A stretch of DNA of 64,000 nt, from the NCBI RefSeq assembly GCF_029784135.1, contig NC_073746.1:91896564-91960563 (forward strand), read 5' to 3'. Shown here piece after piece: positions 12,326 to 24,150 of the stretch (within the stretch, counting starts at the first letter, position 1; each line of letters starts with the position of its first letter). The notes below the pieces were generated by a model that saw only the letters and a program-made list of their open reading frames with translations, searched no databases and had not been told where the DNA came from. Made by a program: the position numbers and the translations under genes. The stretch is from Toxorhynchites rutilus septentrionalis (taxonomy: Eukaryota > Arthropoda > Insecta > Diptera > Culicidae).

Positions 12326-12868
12326 AATTCTTTGACACCTATCTGAATGTTTTCTTTATGAGCACAAAAGATTTTTTTTGCGGTCCCAAGTCATCAAACA
12401 ACATACACAATAGTGCCCTGATTTTGAAGCTGTTATGATGCTTCACGATGTGGAATACAAGAACTCCTTCTGCAGCTCAAATATTCTGAGTGGCTGGATT
12501 TGATATTTGCACCACATAGTTCAGCATGAATTTGAAAGTTAATGCCAAGTGAATATTCTTGCAATGTTTTTGTGTTTAGATATGCTTTTCCAAATCAGAT
12601 TTACCTGTAAAGGTTGATTGTTGAATTCATACTTCGGTTTTCACGGAATGACAAAACACAGACACGTATGAATCACATATGCAGCTTTTGGTGCAATTCG
12701 TCGGTAAAATTACACTTCCGTTTAGACATTAAAAAAATAACTTGGAATGTGGAAAAAAAGTAACAATGTAGCTGGTGAAATGAAAACTCTGAATGAAAAC
12801 AGACGTAAGATGCATCTGTCATTTTTTACACGCTCGCAAAATTAAACATTTTTTTACTTAAAAACAGA
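12326..12868. other. AT-rich stretch without recognised genes
   Basis: No open frame of note and no family recognised. Confidence 0.3.
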
Positions 12869-12869
12869 A

Positions 12870-14110
12870 TACCGTTTTGTCTCAAATTCCGAACACTTAA
12901 GCTTAGTTGGTCATTAAACAGTGTCTCATTACTCAAAATGGTACTTTTTCACGAAATTAATTTGATTTTAGGATACAATAGAGCCTTCTTTTTCACTTGA
13001 CTTAAAAAAAAAAAAAGATTTACAAATGTATTTTCATGGTGAAAAACTAAAAATTACATAATTCACATTTGTCTCAAATTCCGAACACCATTTATGTCAT
13101 TGATTCATATTCCGAACACTTTTGTCTCAAATTCCGAACAGCCAAAAAGCATTTGTTTAGAAAATTCATAACTTTTGAACTACTCACCGATTCAGATGAT
13201 CAATATATCAAAAATGCGAATTAGCTATTCTTTTGTGGAAAAATACTTTACTCGCAAGAAAATTGGATTTTGTTTTCGCAATCGATTGTGTTCGTTTTTT
13301 TCTGGTTTACATGGTTCCGGGACCAAGGGCGCTATGTATTTTTACATTTTTTCTTGAAAGCTGAGGATTTTTTACATATCATATCCAAAAATCAGAGGTG
13401 TGTTTTTTCATCGTTTTTGAATTAGTATTTTACAAATTTAACATGATTTAGTCTTCGTTCGATATTCCTATGCGACTAGACGAGATCTATGCGAATTGGA
13501 TTCCATTTTTTAAGCAAATTAAATATTTTCTCAAAGAAGACTAGCTCATTGACTTCAATTTAATATGTCGTTTATGCAAATCTGTTAGGTAGTTCAAAAG
13601 TTATGAATTTTTGAAAAACGTCATTTTTTAAAAAAAGGGAAACATGATTTTAAGACCATAGATTAATTTTAGATATGTTGTGTAAAAAATCATCAGCTTT
13701 TAAGAAAAAATATAACAAAAATATAGCGCCCTTGGTCCCGAGATCATGAAAACTATAAAAAATACGTATTATGAAAATAAAATTCAAATTTATCAAATTT
13801 GCAGATGAAGTATTTTCTCTAAAAAGACCAGCTAACTGGTTTAATTTGACATCGATCATCTGTCGATCATCTGAATCGGTCCAGTAGTTCAAAAGTTATG
13901 GTTTTTAGAAAAAAATCATTTTTGGAAAAAATGGGGAAAAATGAGTTTTTGGACCACCCTAGAATGGAAGGTCACCCTAACAAAAAAATAAAAAAATACG
14001 GGTCTGATATTTCGCGATAAAGAAAAAAACCACCACTTCTCACGGAAATCGGAGAACCACTAAAGGGGGTTGGCATGAAATGACTGGATAATCGAATCAT
14101 TTTATAATCA
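12870..14110. repeat. Palindromic dispersed repeat with CAAATTCCGAACA motifs
   Basis: The motif TTGTCTCAAATTCCGAACA occurs at about 12877, 13070 and 13124. The left arm at 13150-13390 (CATAACTTTTGAACTACTCA, GGGACCAAGGGCGCTAT) is matched in reverse at 13640-13945. Relatives lie at 37540-37890 and 48010-48790. Open frames here are short and lie in the arms. Confidence 0.65.
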
Positions 14111-14650
14111 AGTTCGACCTGTTACTTCAGGACCCCGGTTTTGTTATTGTGGTTTTAGTTGAAAATCTGGCTAAGAAAATCAATTTTACTTTCGTTGGTC
14201 TGCACCTGCGACCTGCGTTTTGCAAGGAAAGAGCTTGCAATCATTTGTTAACAAATGGTCTTTTTATATTGTTGCTCCAGAATTGGATTGTCCTTGTACC
14301 CCAATTTGTGAACTATCGCTATATTTGCCGGAAAATAGTGTGTTCAAACATTTTCTTTCGGAATTCGATCCATGCGTCGGAACTTGATTCAAATTACGAA
14401 CACTACTTTAACGCTAATTTTAATAAATATTTCTGCATAGAAGATTTTTTTTTTACAATTTATAGTAGATTCGTAACGAGATTCTTACCGGAGGAACATA
14501 TAAACAGCAAAACAAAATAGTTTTAACTACAAAAATTTAAAAAATCACGATGTTTGTTTTCTACGGAACTTGCTAATGCAAACATTTTATCACTGGTTTT
14601 CGATAGTCACATTTTTTTTTGTAAATGTTTAGTATTATAAATTATAGGCA
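14111..14650. other. Stretch with an unsupported 123-codon ORF
   Basis: A plus-strand open frame at 14149-14520 lacks any recognised motif, and its 3' half resembles the CCGAACAC repeat next door. Not called a gene. Confidence 0.25.
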
Positions 14651-14852
14651 GTAGTACTTGGGTCAAGCTGAGATTTCTATGCCAAATGACACGCCTTGAA
14701 TGCATTCTGAGTGGCAAGCTCTAGAATACGCGTGACCACAGTGCAAGTCGGAGGAAGTTTCTTTGACGAAAAATTCCCCCGACCAGAACGGGAATCGAAC
14801 CCGAACCCCCGGCATGTTAGGTTTGACACTAACCACTCTCCCACGGGAGCAC
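14651..14852 (-). mobile_element. Feilai-like SINE (copy 2), 3'-truncated
   Basis: Same tRNA-like head as copy 1 on the minus strand (GTGCTCCCGTGGGAGAGTGG, B box GGTTCGATTCCCG). The GAA tail and the last part of the body are missing. Confidence 0.85.
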
Positions 14853-16860
14853 CCAAATGCAAATACACCGAGAGAAAAAGTTGTTTCACTGGAGAGCTGT
14901 TTCTTTCAGTTTGTGTGCATGAAGTGCAGTATTTTGATGTAGGACTAAGCATATCAGGATGATATGGAGGTAAAGGAAAATCGAAAAACTATATTGTAGG
15001 AAATAATAGATTTTCCTAACTACAAAGAAAAAATCAAAAAATCAAAAATCATTCCGAACGATTATAACTCGACCATTTCTTGTCATATCGTAAAGTTGTG
15101 CTTTTAAATTGTATCGACCAAAAGGAGCGATGAAAGTACGTACGTAGTAAGGAATGATGATGATGATGTGTCGAACTACTTTGAACTCTTCAGTTCAGAG
15201 GTATGTAATATAAATCGTTGTCGCAACGTTTTTTAAACATCTGCTCGTTGCAACAATTTTCAGCGCAGCTGAGGTTGCAATCATTTCTAGTGTAAAATGA
15301 ATAGTGGTTTGGCCGGATATCAATTTGAGATCGAACAAGTCTGTGACATATGCGTTTTAGATAAATCCCACAAGCGATAATACAACAATATTGAATGTGT
15401 TGGTTAGTGAATCCCTCAACGAAACGGTGCAAAAAAATAGGCCATGCTAAAAATTGTTCATCAGAATAATTCGATTGCCCTAGAGAGCCATTCACAACCC
15501 CAACACTGAACCTTAAAGCGAACAGAAACAAAAATGCGTCCAGTATAGTAATATCTTTCGCTAAACCCGTTCTGTACGAATGCAATTTACTTGTTCTATC
15601 ACGGCAGCCCGCTGAAAATCCCTTTTTTATTCATCTTCATCACATCAACGCGAATTCTGCGCTTTCACTCACTTGGTCCCGATTGGTTGGAACCCGGGCT
15701 GGAATCCATCTCCTTCGGTCGGGTTTCGGTCCCGGGAGAAAGAGCAGCACTGTATATACAGCGCGACAGAAAGGCGAGAGAGATTTTATCAAAATGTCAA
15801 TCATTCTGATGTTCCACCCAACAGCCGGTGCAGCCGAGCGGAGAATCGTATCCATCCAGGCAGCATCCAGCCGTATCCCGAGGGAATCCATGAACCCAGT
15901 CGCTCTGATATACTCTTGACATCTCATCTGGATGTGTTGTTTTTCGCTCGCTCTGTCTTTCGTCGGCGGGAGGGGGCGCTGCTCTTGTAGTTGTGCAAAT
16001 ATAAAGTTCGAGATTTTACACTCGTATCAGGAGGGAACACGGAGAAAACCGACTGACAGGGACTGACTGAATCTGGCAAAAATCCCTCCCGGGGAAATGG
16101 AATTCTTCTGACGTCGGGTATAAGTCAAACATTTTTCTCTCGCGCAGATTGTATCAAGCTAGCATACATTTGTTTTCAACTGAGGAGAAAAGCTAAAGCA
16201 TCTCCCCTGCCCACCACCGCCGGGCCAGAGAAACTCATCCGACAACAGACACACATTGGAAAGATTTTGCATAGTTTTTTTTTGTTGCCTTCATCCTGGT
16301 GAGTGAGGAATACCGACGCGTTTTGGAATGTTTTTGACGTGGCACATTATATATGGTACTGGATGTCTGTGCTGGCTGTGTATTTGCATGTTTATGTCGA
16401 GATAATATTTTCTTAAAATGATTCTCTCATATTTTTCCGAGATAAAGATAATATGGGGAGCATCTTTTCCTTCTGGCTGCCGCTGCTTCCCCTCCAGGCG
16501 ATGGTGGTGGCGCTTCGAAATTACGGAAGACATTGGCGCGTTGTTGTGCTGTGCGGAACATTAAATTGAGGAAAATGCTACAATAAATATATGAAGCTCG
16601 AATACCATACCACACGTGCGAGAAGCGATAGCGACACCCCAACGGGTCGGGATTAATGGAAATGAGTATTGTGCTTTTAAAACTGTATCTGGCTGTATCA
16701 AATAATGTTGCCTTCTTTCTTTGGGTACCGGTGGTCCTTCCATTGCAAGGGTTGTAAATGTATGCTTTTTGCTATCTTCGATGTAGTGCCGTTAGAGCCG
16801 TTGCTATCACTGATGTAAAATGTAATTAAATATTCCCGCAATGTATTGATGTCCAAATTT
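14853..16860. other. Mostly unique stretch
   Basis: Includes a minus-strand 131-codon frame at 15190-15585, which lacks an ATG and has no recognised domain. A GC-rich block at 15640-16500 holds the candidate promoter listed separately. Confidence 0.3.
16000..16298 (+). promoter_or_regulatory. Candidate core promoter and non-coding first exon
   Basis: TATAAAG at 16000-16006 follows a GC-rich block. About 25 bases downstream is GTATCAGG, a weak initiator match. A strong donor-like sequence, CTGGTGAGTGAG, lies at 16297-16308. No long open frame lies between. This is suggestive only; no downstream plus-strand exon was identified. Confidence 0.2.
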
Positions 16861-17548
16861 ATGGTAAGTATGAAAAAGAAACAATATTAAAAATCACTCT
16901 TTTCTAATTATAATACAATGAAAAAAATTCCGATATTCGTTCCTAATTATTTTACTGAAATTAAGTAACATCTACAACGTTTGAGTATTCCAATGAGCTA
17001 TGACTGCGTTTGAGCAAATTTAAGCATATCTGGATGATATGCCACAGGCATATTTTTTTACAATAAAAAATGATGAAATTACGGTTCACGAATGAAAAGA
17101 ACTCATAACTACAGACAATTGCATTTATAAAAAAGAGGTTATGGGATGGGGTCTATTAGAATAAATGTTTTGTCAAAATTCGAATACTAATACACGTAGT
17201 GTATGGAAAATTATATAAGATTCTTGTCTGAGGACAAAAAATATTAATTTTTTTTTCACAGAGAACTAAAAAAAAATCCCCTGCCAGATCAAAAAAGTTC
17301 CGATTGCATCATATAAAATTTATGCCGCCAGTTAAATGTACTGTTTTTCGTTTTAATACAGGGAGGGGCATAAGTCACGCAACCGATTTGCACAAAAAAA
17401 ATGACGTATAAAAAATGACTCACTATACAAAATTAGTATTCTCGAATAAAAATGATACAAAGTCGACAACTGAACCGCTTAGGAACCAACACGCTCGATG
17501 GTTGCAACGCGATCGTTATTTTTAAACGGTTTTATTTAGCTTGCCCTG
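16861..17548. other. AT-rich stretch without recognised genes
   Basis: No coding signal. The end (TTAAACGGTTTTATTTAGCT at about 17522) is repeated after the array at about 17983. Confidence 0.3.
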
Positions 17549-17960
17549 TAATCTGCCACTACTAAATGGCGGACTATTTATTTTCTCAAAACTTTATTAA
17601 TATGGGTATCAAATGAAAGGGTTTGACTAGTAGAATACGGTTATTTATGAAAAATGTAAATCCAAGATGGCTGCCACTACAAAATGGCGGACTGCATATT
17701 TTCTCAAAACCTCATTGATATGGGTATCAAATGAAAGGGTTTGACTAGTAGAACACGGTTATTTATGAAAAATGCAAATCCAAGATGGCTGCCACTACAA
17801 AATAGCGGACTACATATTTTCTCAAAACCCTATTATTATGGGTGTCAAATGAAAGGACTTGACTAGAAGAACACGGTTATTTATGAAAAATGCAAATCCA
17901 TCAAAATCCTACCAAATGGCGGACAACATATTATGTCAAAACCCCGTTAATATGAATATC
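17549..17960. repeat. 118-bp tandem array, second locus, about 3.5 units
   Basis: Same unit as 6655-7320 with a period of about 118 bp. Bounded on both sides by a direct copy of TTAAACGGTTTTATTTAGCT. Confidence 0.85.
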
Positions 17961-18454
17961 ATATGGAAAGAAATTACTTTATTAAACGGTTTTATTTAGC
18001 TTGAACTGTTCGTTTGTATGTTTGTATGTCTGTAGGGTTGTCCCACAATAATAGAAATTTGACGAATAGGAACTGACCGAATTTATAAAATGCCTTTATC
18101 TCCGCTGTCATTTTAAAACTGCTTATCTGGAAAAATCCAATTTGGCCGCTGCTACAAAATAGCTGATTCCATATCATTAAAAAAAAAAGGTTGATTGAGA
18201 TATGTGTATCAAACGAACGAACTTGACTTGGAGAACACACTATGTATTTTCTGCAATCCACTCAAATGAAATTTTTTGACTGATAGAATACAGTAGTGCA
18301 GTTGTAGAGAAATATTCTGATGATACATATAATGTACTAAAAACTAGAAAATAAAATAATTAAAAAAAACTTTTTAAGTTAAATGGTTTAATTGTGATTA
18401 TACATAATGATGTACTAAAAGCTAGAAAATAATTAGGCGAGTATCAGTTACCAG

Positions 18455-18614
18455 TTATCACACCTTTCCTTCATTAGTCTAGGGCTAATGACAAGACTAA
18501 AATAAAATCGTGGGGCACCTTGGATTTATCCACAATTAGCGACTTCATCTTATGTCCCATGATTTTATTTTAGTCTTATCAATGCCCTAGACTATTGAAT
18601 GAGAGGTTTGATAA
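18455..18614. repeat. Hairpin MITE, 160 bp
   Basis: The left arm TTATCACACCTTTCCTTCAT with TAGTCTAGGGC and AAGACTAAAATAAAATC is matched in reverse by 18554-18614. Arms are about 60 bp with few mismatches. No coding potential. Confidence 0.75.
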
Positions 18615-18663
18615 TTAACCACCCTGTAGATCAAATGTTTCACATAAAAGTGTTTTCCATTTT

Positions 18664-20459
18664 TGACGTAGGACTACGTCTTTCATTTCTATACCGGGGT
18701 GTAAAATCAAAGTTTCGAAAACGAAAGCGTTACGCGGGAGACCGAGATTTTGAGTGTTAATAGCTCCTAAACAACTGAACGAAATGGTATGATAAACACT
18801 TCATTCGAAAGATAAAATGTCTACGCGTTCTATACTTGTTACTTTTTGATCCAAAAACTTGTTTCAATAGTCTTAAAATTGCTTTCAAAACAGGCTATTG
18901 AAATCACCAATCGGTATATGAGCGAGCGCCGCTCGGAAATCCACTCAGTTCTAATTGAACAGCGATTGGAGCATGTTGTCGCTGTTGTGGTGAAGCTCTT
19001 CGTTTATCATGAAAGCGCGGATGAACGGTGTCACCAAGAGCCTGTTTGTGCACCCTAGGCCAGAAGGGAATCCATCAGGAGGAGAGTGATGCCACAAACG
19101 GTTCCCCGGGAAGACATCGCTACACACACATACACGCGCGGAATTCTTTCCGTTTGGATGCCATTCAGCATCGAGAAAGTTCCGGAAAGATCTAATCATT
19201 TCTGGAAAATAATCTGCCAGTTCCTCTGGGAATTTAAAAATACATTCATGTGAAAGAGTTTATTTTAATGTTTTCTAACCATATAACACAGCGATCAAAT
19301 ACATTTGATTTTGTAATTTTTCAATCAAGTGTAATTAGCAGGAAAGCTTCTGAAGATTATTCTTCCCCATCAGTAGGATATTTCCGTATCCAATATTGTA
19401 TGCGCCCGCAATCGATTATTGCTCAGTCGCCGAAATTTCCGAGCTCAGGGAGTTCATTCCCCTCTAGTTTGCCTTCCAAATTGCCATCGTAAACCACACC
19501 TTCTCTCGATTCAATCACACACAAAAAGCATACTTAAGCGATATTCTGGTGGTAAGACGCATTCATTTTTCGTGAGGACATCGACAAGACAACATCGATG
19601 CTGATGGTGCTGGACGGCGAAAGATCGAGATCTGCCCGCAAACAAACGCAAGCAGTTTGTTTGAAACTGTGGGGGAGCACAGAGAAGCCGATCCTTCAGG
19701 AGAAGAGAAGGTGACCATCGAAGCAGCCGCTACACACACACATACACGCGCGGAATTTTTTTCCGTTTGGATACCATTCAGCATCGAGAAAGATCCGGAA
19801 AATAATCTGCCAGTTCCTCTGGGAATTTAAAAATACATTCATGTGAAAGAGTTTATTTGAGTGTTTTCTATCCATGTAACACTGTGACCAAATATTTTTC
19901 AATCAAGTGCTATTAATAGGTGGTTATCGAATTAGCATTAACCACTGGTGGGCTTCCAGTATCGAGGAAAATATGGAAATATCTAATCGTTACTTAAAAA
20001 TAATCTGCCAGTTCCTCTGGGAATTTTAAAATACATTCATGTGAAAGAGTTTATTTGAATGTTTTCTATCCATGTAACACTGTGACCAAATATGTTTCAA
20101 TCAAGGAAAATGTGGAAATATCTAATCGTTGCTGGAAAATAATCTGCCAGTTCCCCTTGGAATTGAAAATTACATTCAAGCGAAAGAGTTTATTTTAATG
20201 TTTTCTATCCATAAAATATCCATATAATACATTTGGGTTTGTGATTTGTCAATCAAGTACAGTTAGCAGGAAAGCTTCTGAAGATTATTCTTCAGAACAA
20301 GGTTTTTCGTATCCTATATTGGATACATAAAACCTTGTGCCTCCAACGTAACGCTCTCGTTTTCGAAGTCCCCCAAATATTCATTTATTCATTCATTCAG
20401 AATGGATTTAGATTCAACTTTAAACAAATGATCTCTAAATCAACGATAGTCCTACGTCA
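18664..20459. mobile_element. GACGTAG-ended element (copy 2)
   Basis: The left end is TGACGTAGGACTACGTC and the right end reversed is TGACGTAGGACTATCGT. About 1796 bp. The interior differs from copy 1 and contains repeated units (see 19130-20300). Confidence 0.6.
19130..20300. repeat. Internal repeats with AATCTGCCAGTTCCTCTGGG
   Basis: Four degenerate copies of AATCTGCCAGTTCC, then CATTCATGTGAAAGAGTTTA, at about 19210, 19803, 20008 and 20140. Two copies of a CACACATACACGCGCGGAAT segment lie near 19123 and 19738. No gene product recognised. Confidence 0.75.
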
Positions 20460-21340
20460 CCCTTGCGGTTATACCATAGATATAACCCACTTCCTGTTTT
20501 TTACTGGGATAGCAGTGGAAAGCAATCCACACGCAGAGAAACGGTAGTATAGCAGCAGAACCAATATCAGCAGCAGTGGCAGCAGCAAATAGCTTAAATT
20601 TTCTGCACAATCTGAACCATCTGCTTCGCTCCTATCACAACACATCATCATGTGTGTCTAGAAAAGGAGATGCATTACGTGCATTGTCAATAAGGATCCA
20701 AATTTCGACATATGGCCGGTGGTTCTCGCAAGAACAAGAAAGAATCCATTCCATGAGAACATGGCGTTTTTCGGGGCCACCGAATTCACTGAAATGTTAT
20801 TCAATGCGACAGTTCGATGTATTCTGAAGTAATATCCGAAATAATAAAATGCACATTGATTTTTATTATTTTGTTTCCAGGTGAGAGGTTCTGTGAACAC
20901 ACCTTGCTAATCTTACTAAATATAAAGTATTACCTTATGACCAAAAATGTTCCATTTTGGCCACGTCGTTGATGGTTGTCTTGGGTCTACCCATGATTTC
21001 TAGCATATGAGATTGTAGAAGTAGATACACTTCTCGCCGCCAAACAAAACACGCCATAGATAAATGTTGTTGTTTTTGTGTGGCAACCGTTATATTGAAG
21101 AAGAAATTCTCGCGTATCTTTTGAAAACGACCTATCAACTTTAAACGAACCTCTCCATCAACACTCTCTTTCGTTGATAAATCAGCGGTAAAAGCATTTC
21201 CGGATGTGCTCGACGAACAGGAGCAGACATCTTGTGCGCGCGCTTATCCCCTCATGTACTCGCGCGCAAAATCGTAACTCATATACTCACAGACTGTGCG
21301 TTTCTCTGTGATATTGCTGTTGTGTATTTGGTATTTATTT
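20460..21340. other. Stretch without recognised genes
   Basis: Contains CAG-rich DNA near 20555-20590 and short open frames of no recognised family. Confidence 0.3.
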
Positions 21341-21860
21341 ACGAGGGCGGTCCGATAAGTACTTAGCCTCATCGACCGATGGTGTCAGTATCGCAAGAGA
21401 GATTACTTATCGTGTAGTACATTCTCGTAAACGACTACTGTCAAAGGTTCAGGCGAATCGGACTCGTAGTTTTGTTCTGACCGTGTGTGGAAGCGGGCGT
21501 GTCCGCGGAATTTAGAAAAATGAAAAAAAAAAGAAAATTCCGCCGTCGCCACGGCCAAATTGATCGAATTGCACTACGAACTGCTGCTCCACTATTCTCA
21601 AGCACCGTATTCTCAAGATTTGGCCCCGTGTGACTTTTTTTTGTTTCAAAACTTGAAAAAGTCACGCGTCGGCAAGAATTTTGAGTCGAATGAGGCGATC
21701 ATCGCCGCCACTGAGGCCCACTTTGCAGACCTTGAGAAAACGTATTTTTCAGATAGATTAAAGAAGTTGGAGCATCACTGGGTCAAGCGTATCCAGCTAA
21801 AAGAAGACTATGTTGAGGAATGAATCGCCACTTTTCCAAAAAAAAAAAAAAAATCGCCAT
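21341..21860 (+). mobile_element. Mariner element with internal deletion
   Basis: Begins ACGAGGGCGGTCCGATAAGT, a typical mariner terminus. It jumps after about 200 bp to the C-terminal transposase coding region. The 3' inverted repeat was not found. Confidence 0.75.
21560..21823 (+). pseudogene. Mariner transposase, C-terminal fragment
   Basis: The frame reads APYSQDLAPCDFFLFQNLK, matching the mariner block that carries the third catalytic aspartate, and runs on to a TGA at 21823. The N-terminal domain and the first two catalytic aspartates are deleted. An upstream start is not credible. Confidence 0.85.
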
Positions 21861-21918
21861 AACTCATGTAGTTCTCCTCTTCCTTCTTTTTGGATTTTCC
21901 CCATTGTATATAAATATT

Positions 21919-23192
21919 AGGGTGCCAATGAATGTATGGGAAAAAATCAACCCTAAAATTTCAAAAAGTTACCCTATGCAAAAAGTTCACCATCTCGAAA
22001 AAACATCCTATGCCGAATTTCAGCTCAATCGGACTTAAGGGAGAATGGCGCAAAGCGGTCAAAGTTTGAGTTTTTTGGAAATCGAAAAATCACCCAAGAG
22101 GGGAGTAAAGGAATTTGCGGTTTTCAAAATTTTTTTATGCCAAATGTCTTAAAATGAAACGTCGAGATCTAGTGTCATCTCGAAAATATTTTTTTTGTCA
22201 AAAAACGGCACTCTAGAACTAGAAGTTTTTTTTCGGAGTACGAAACGAAAAGTATGGTTTGGGTGCCAATAAAAATAGCTATCTCGATTTTTCATTCGGA
22301 ACTTGCTACGAAATTTTGATTTGCACGATAATATACCCTATGCAAAATATTAGCTCATTCGGACGTCATTTACTGGTGCCGCAGACGTTAAAATTTGAGT
22401 TTTTTGAAAACCGAAAAATCACCGGAAATCGGGGTTTTTTAAAGAAATTTTTGATTCCAAATGTCTTAAAATTGCATGATACGTCGAGATTTACAGTTAG
22501 CATTTGCATTAGCATTAGCATTGAGCTAACGTCGAGATTTACAGTTATCACAAAAAACATTTTTGTGTCATAAATCGATTTTTCAGGCGGAAAAACGACC
22601 ATGCGCCAAAAAAACAAATTTTTTGACAAAAAAAATCCGTGATAACTGTAAATCTCGACGAGTAATGCAATTTTAAGACATTTGGCATCAACTTTTTTTT
22701 TGAAAACCTGATTTTTCGTTTTTCAAAAAAACTCAAATTTTAAAGTTTGTGACACCAGTAAATGAAGTCAGAATGAGCTAATATTTTGCATAGGGTATAT
22801 TATCGTGCAAATCAACGTTTCGTAGCAAGTTTCGAATGGAAAATCGAGATAACTATTTTTATTGGCTCCCAAAACCATACTTTTCGTTTCGTAATACAAA
22901 AAAACTAAGTTCCAGAATGCCGATTTTTGACAAAAAAATGTTTCGAGATGATACTAGATCTCGACGTTTCATGCAATTTTACGACAATTTTTTTTCGAAA
23001 ACCCCGATTTCCTTTACTCCCCCCTTGGGTAATTTTTCGATTTTCAAAAAACTCAAACTTTGACCGCTTTGCGCCACTCTTCATTAAGTTCGATTGAGCT
23101 GAAATTCGGCATAGGGTGTTTTTTCGAGGTGGTGCCCATTTTTCATGTGGTAACCTTTTGAAATTCGAGATGACATTTTTCATTGGCACCCT
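21919..23192. mobile_element. Large foldback element, about 1.27 kb
   Basis: The left end AGGGTGCCAATGAA and right end TTCATTGGCACCCT are inverted. Homology between the two halves continues for several hundred bases (GGTCAAAGTTTGAGTTTTTT and its reverse; AAACGTCGAGATCTAGTG and its reverse). Related pieces lie at 27040-27190 with 27686-27780, 35260-35460 and 36640-37051. No ORF is credible. Confidence 0.75.
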
Positions 23193-23609
23193 AATAAATA
23201 TGCGGAAACAACTGCTTCAATAACTCCTACATCGTCTCCAAGTTCTTCTAACTTTCGGGACGAGTAGTAACACAATGAGCCATGCAGTCCTATTTTTCAC
23301 AAGGTTAAATTTTTTTTACGAAAACAAATGTTCGTGCAGGCTAGAGATGGGCAAAATGGTTCATCACAGTGAGCGACTCAGAGCGACTTGTTCAAGTGAA
23401 CGAACCGGGTCATTTATATAGCTTAATAGCTTAATTGTGGTTAACTCAGTGCTTTTAGATGAGTTTTCTCGGAAGATAACTCTCCTCCGACGCGATTGGA
23501 GTTCTATGAAGTATACGCACGACGAATAACGGAATATATCGTCGAATCGATTGATTTCAGAGAAGTTTTATCGGTTCACTTCTCAGGTTTTTCACGATTT
23601 ACTCTTCGC

Positions 23610-24060
23610 CGTCGCGATTAGATTGGGAAGAAGTCCACTCGATAACGCTTCAACAACGCCAAACCGGCTGTTGAATCATCAACGCGTCGCTGTTTTTGAT
23701 CGACGGTCAGCAAACGCGGCACCCATCGCGCGGATAGCTTGCCAACAACTTCAGCTAACTCGCGTAGCTTCACTTTACGATCGTTCAAAACAAGTCGATG
23801 CACTTGTTTTACGATTTCTGGATTCGTAGCCTATTTTGGCCTTCCAGAGCGAGGTGCATATGTGGTGCTTGTACGGCCCATTTTAAATTTCCTAAAACAC
23901 CGATAAACTGTTGTTCTTGAAGGAGCAGAAGTTGAATAATATTTCTTCAATCACTGCATTGTTTGTTCAGGAGTTTTTTTCCCATCAAAAAACAATGTTT
24001 GATCAAAATACGAAATTCCTCTTTTTCTATTTTCTCTACGAATGCTCAGGTAGTGACAAT
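23610..24060 (-). pseudogene. Mariner transposase, N-terminal fragment
   Basis: The minus strand reads MGRTSTTYAPRSGRPK, a stop, ATNPEIVKQVHRLVLNDRKV, KLRELAEVVG, then KLSARWVPRLLTVDQK. This is the helix-turn-helix to linker region of a mariner transposase. Part of the sequence between VVG and KLSARW is missing compared with the family. The catalytic domain is absent. Confidence 0.85.
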
Positions 24061-24150
24061 TGAACAACTTTAGTTTGTGAACAAAAAAACGTAATGTCAT
24101 GACAGATGTGACTTATGGATCTCATGTGTGAACCTCTTAAAATGAATCTT

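Noticed and set aside
14149..14520. 123-residue plus-strand protein
   Set aside because: It overlaps a degraded dispersed repeat and has no recognisable motif.
15190..15585. 131-residue minus-strand protein, possibly membrane
   Set aside because: It begins at TTG, has no family resemblance, and one open frame of this length is expected by chance in 64 kb. Its acceptor phase would suit the missing finger exon, but aspartate stands where histidine is required.
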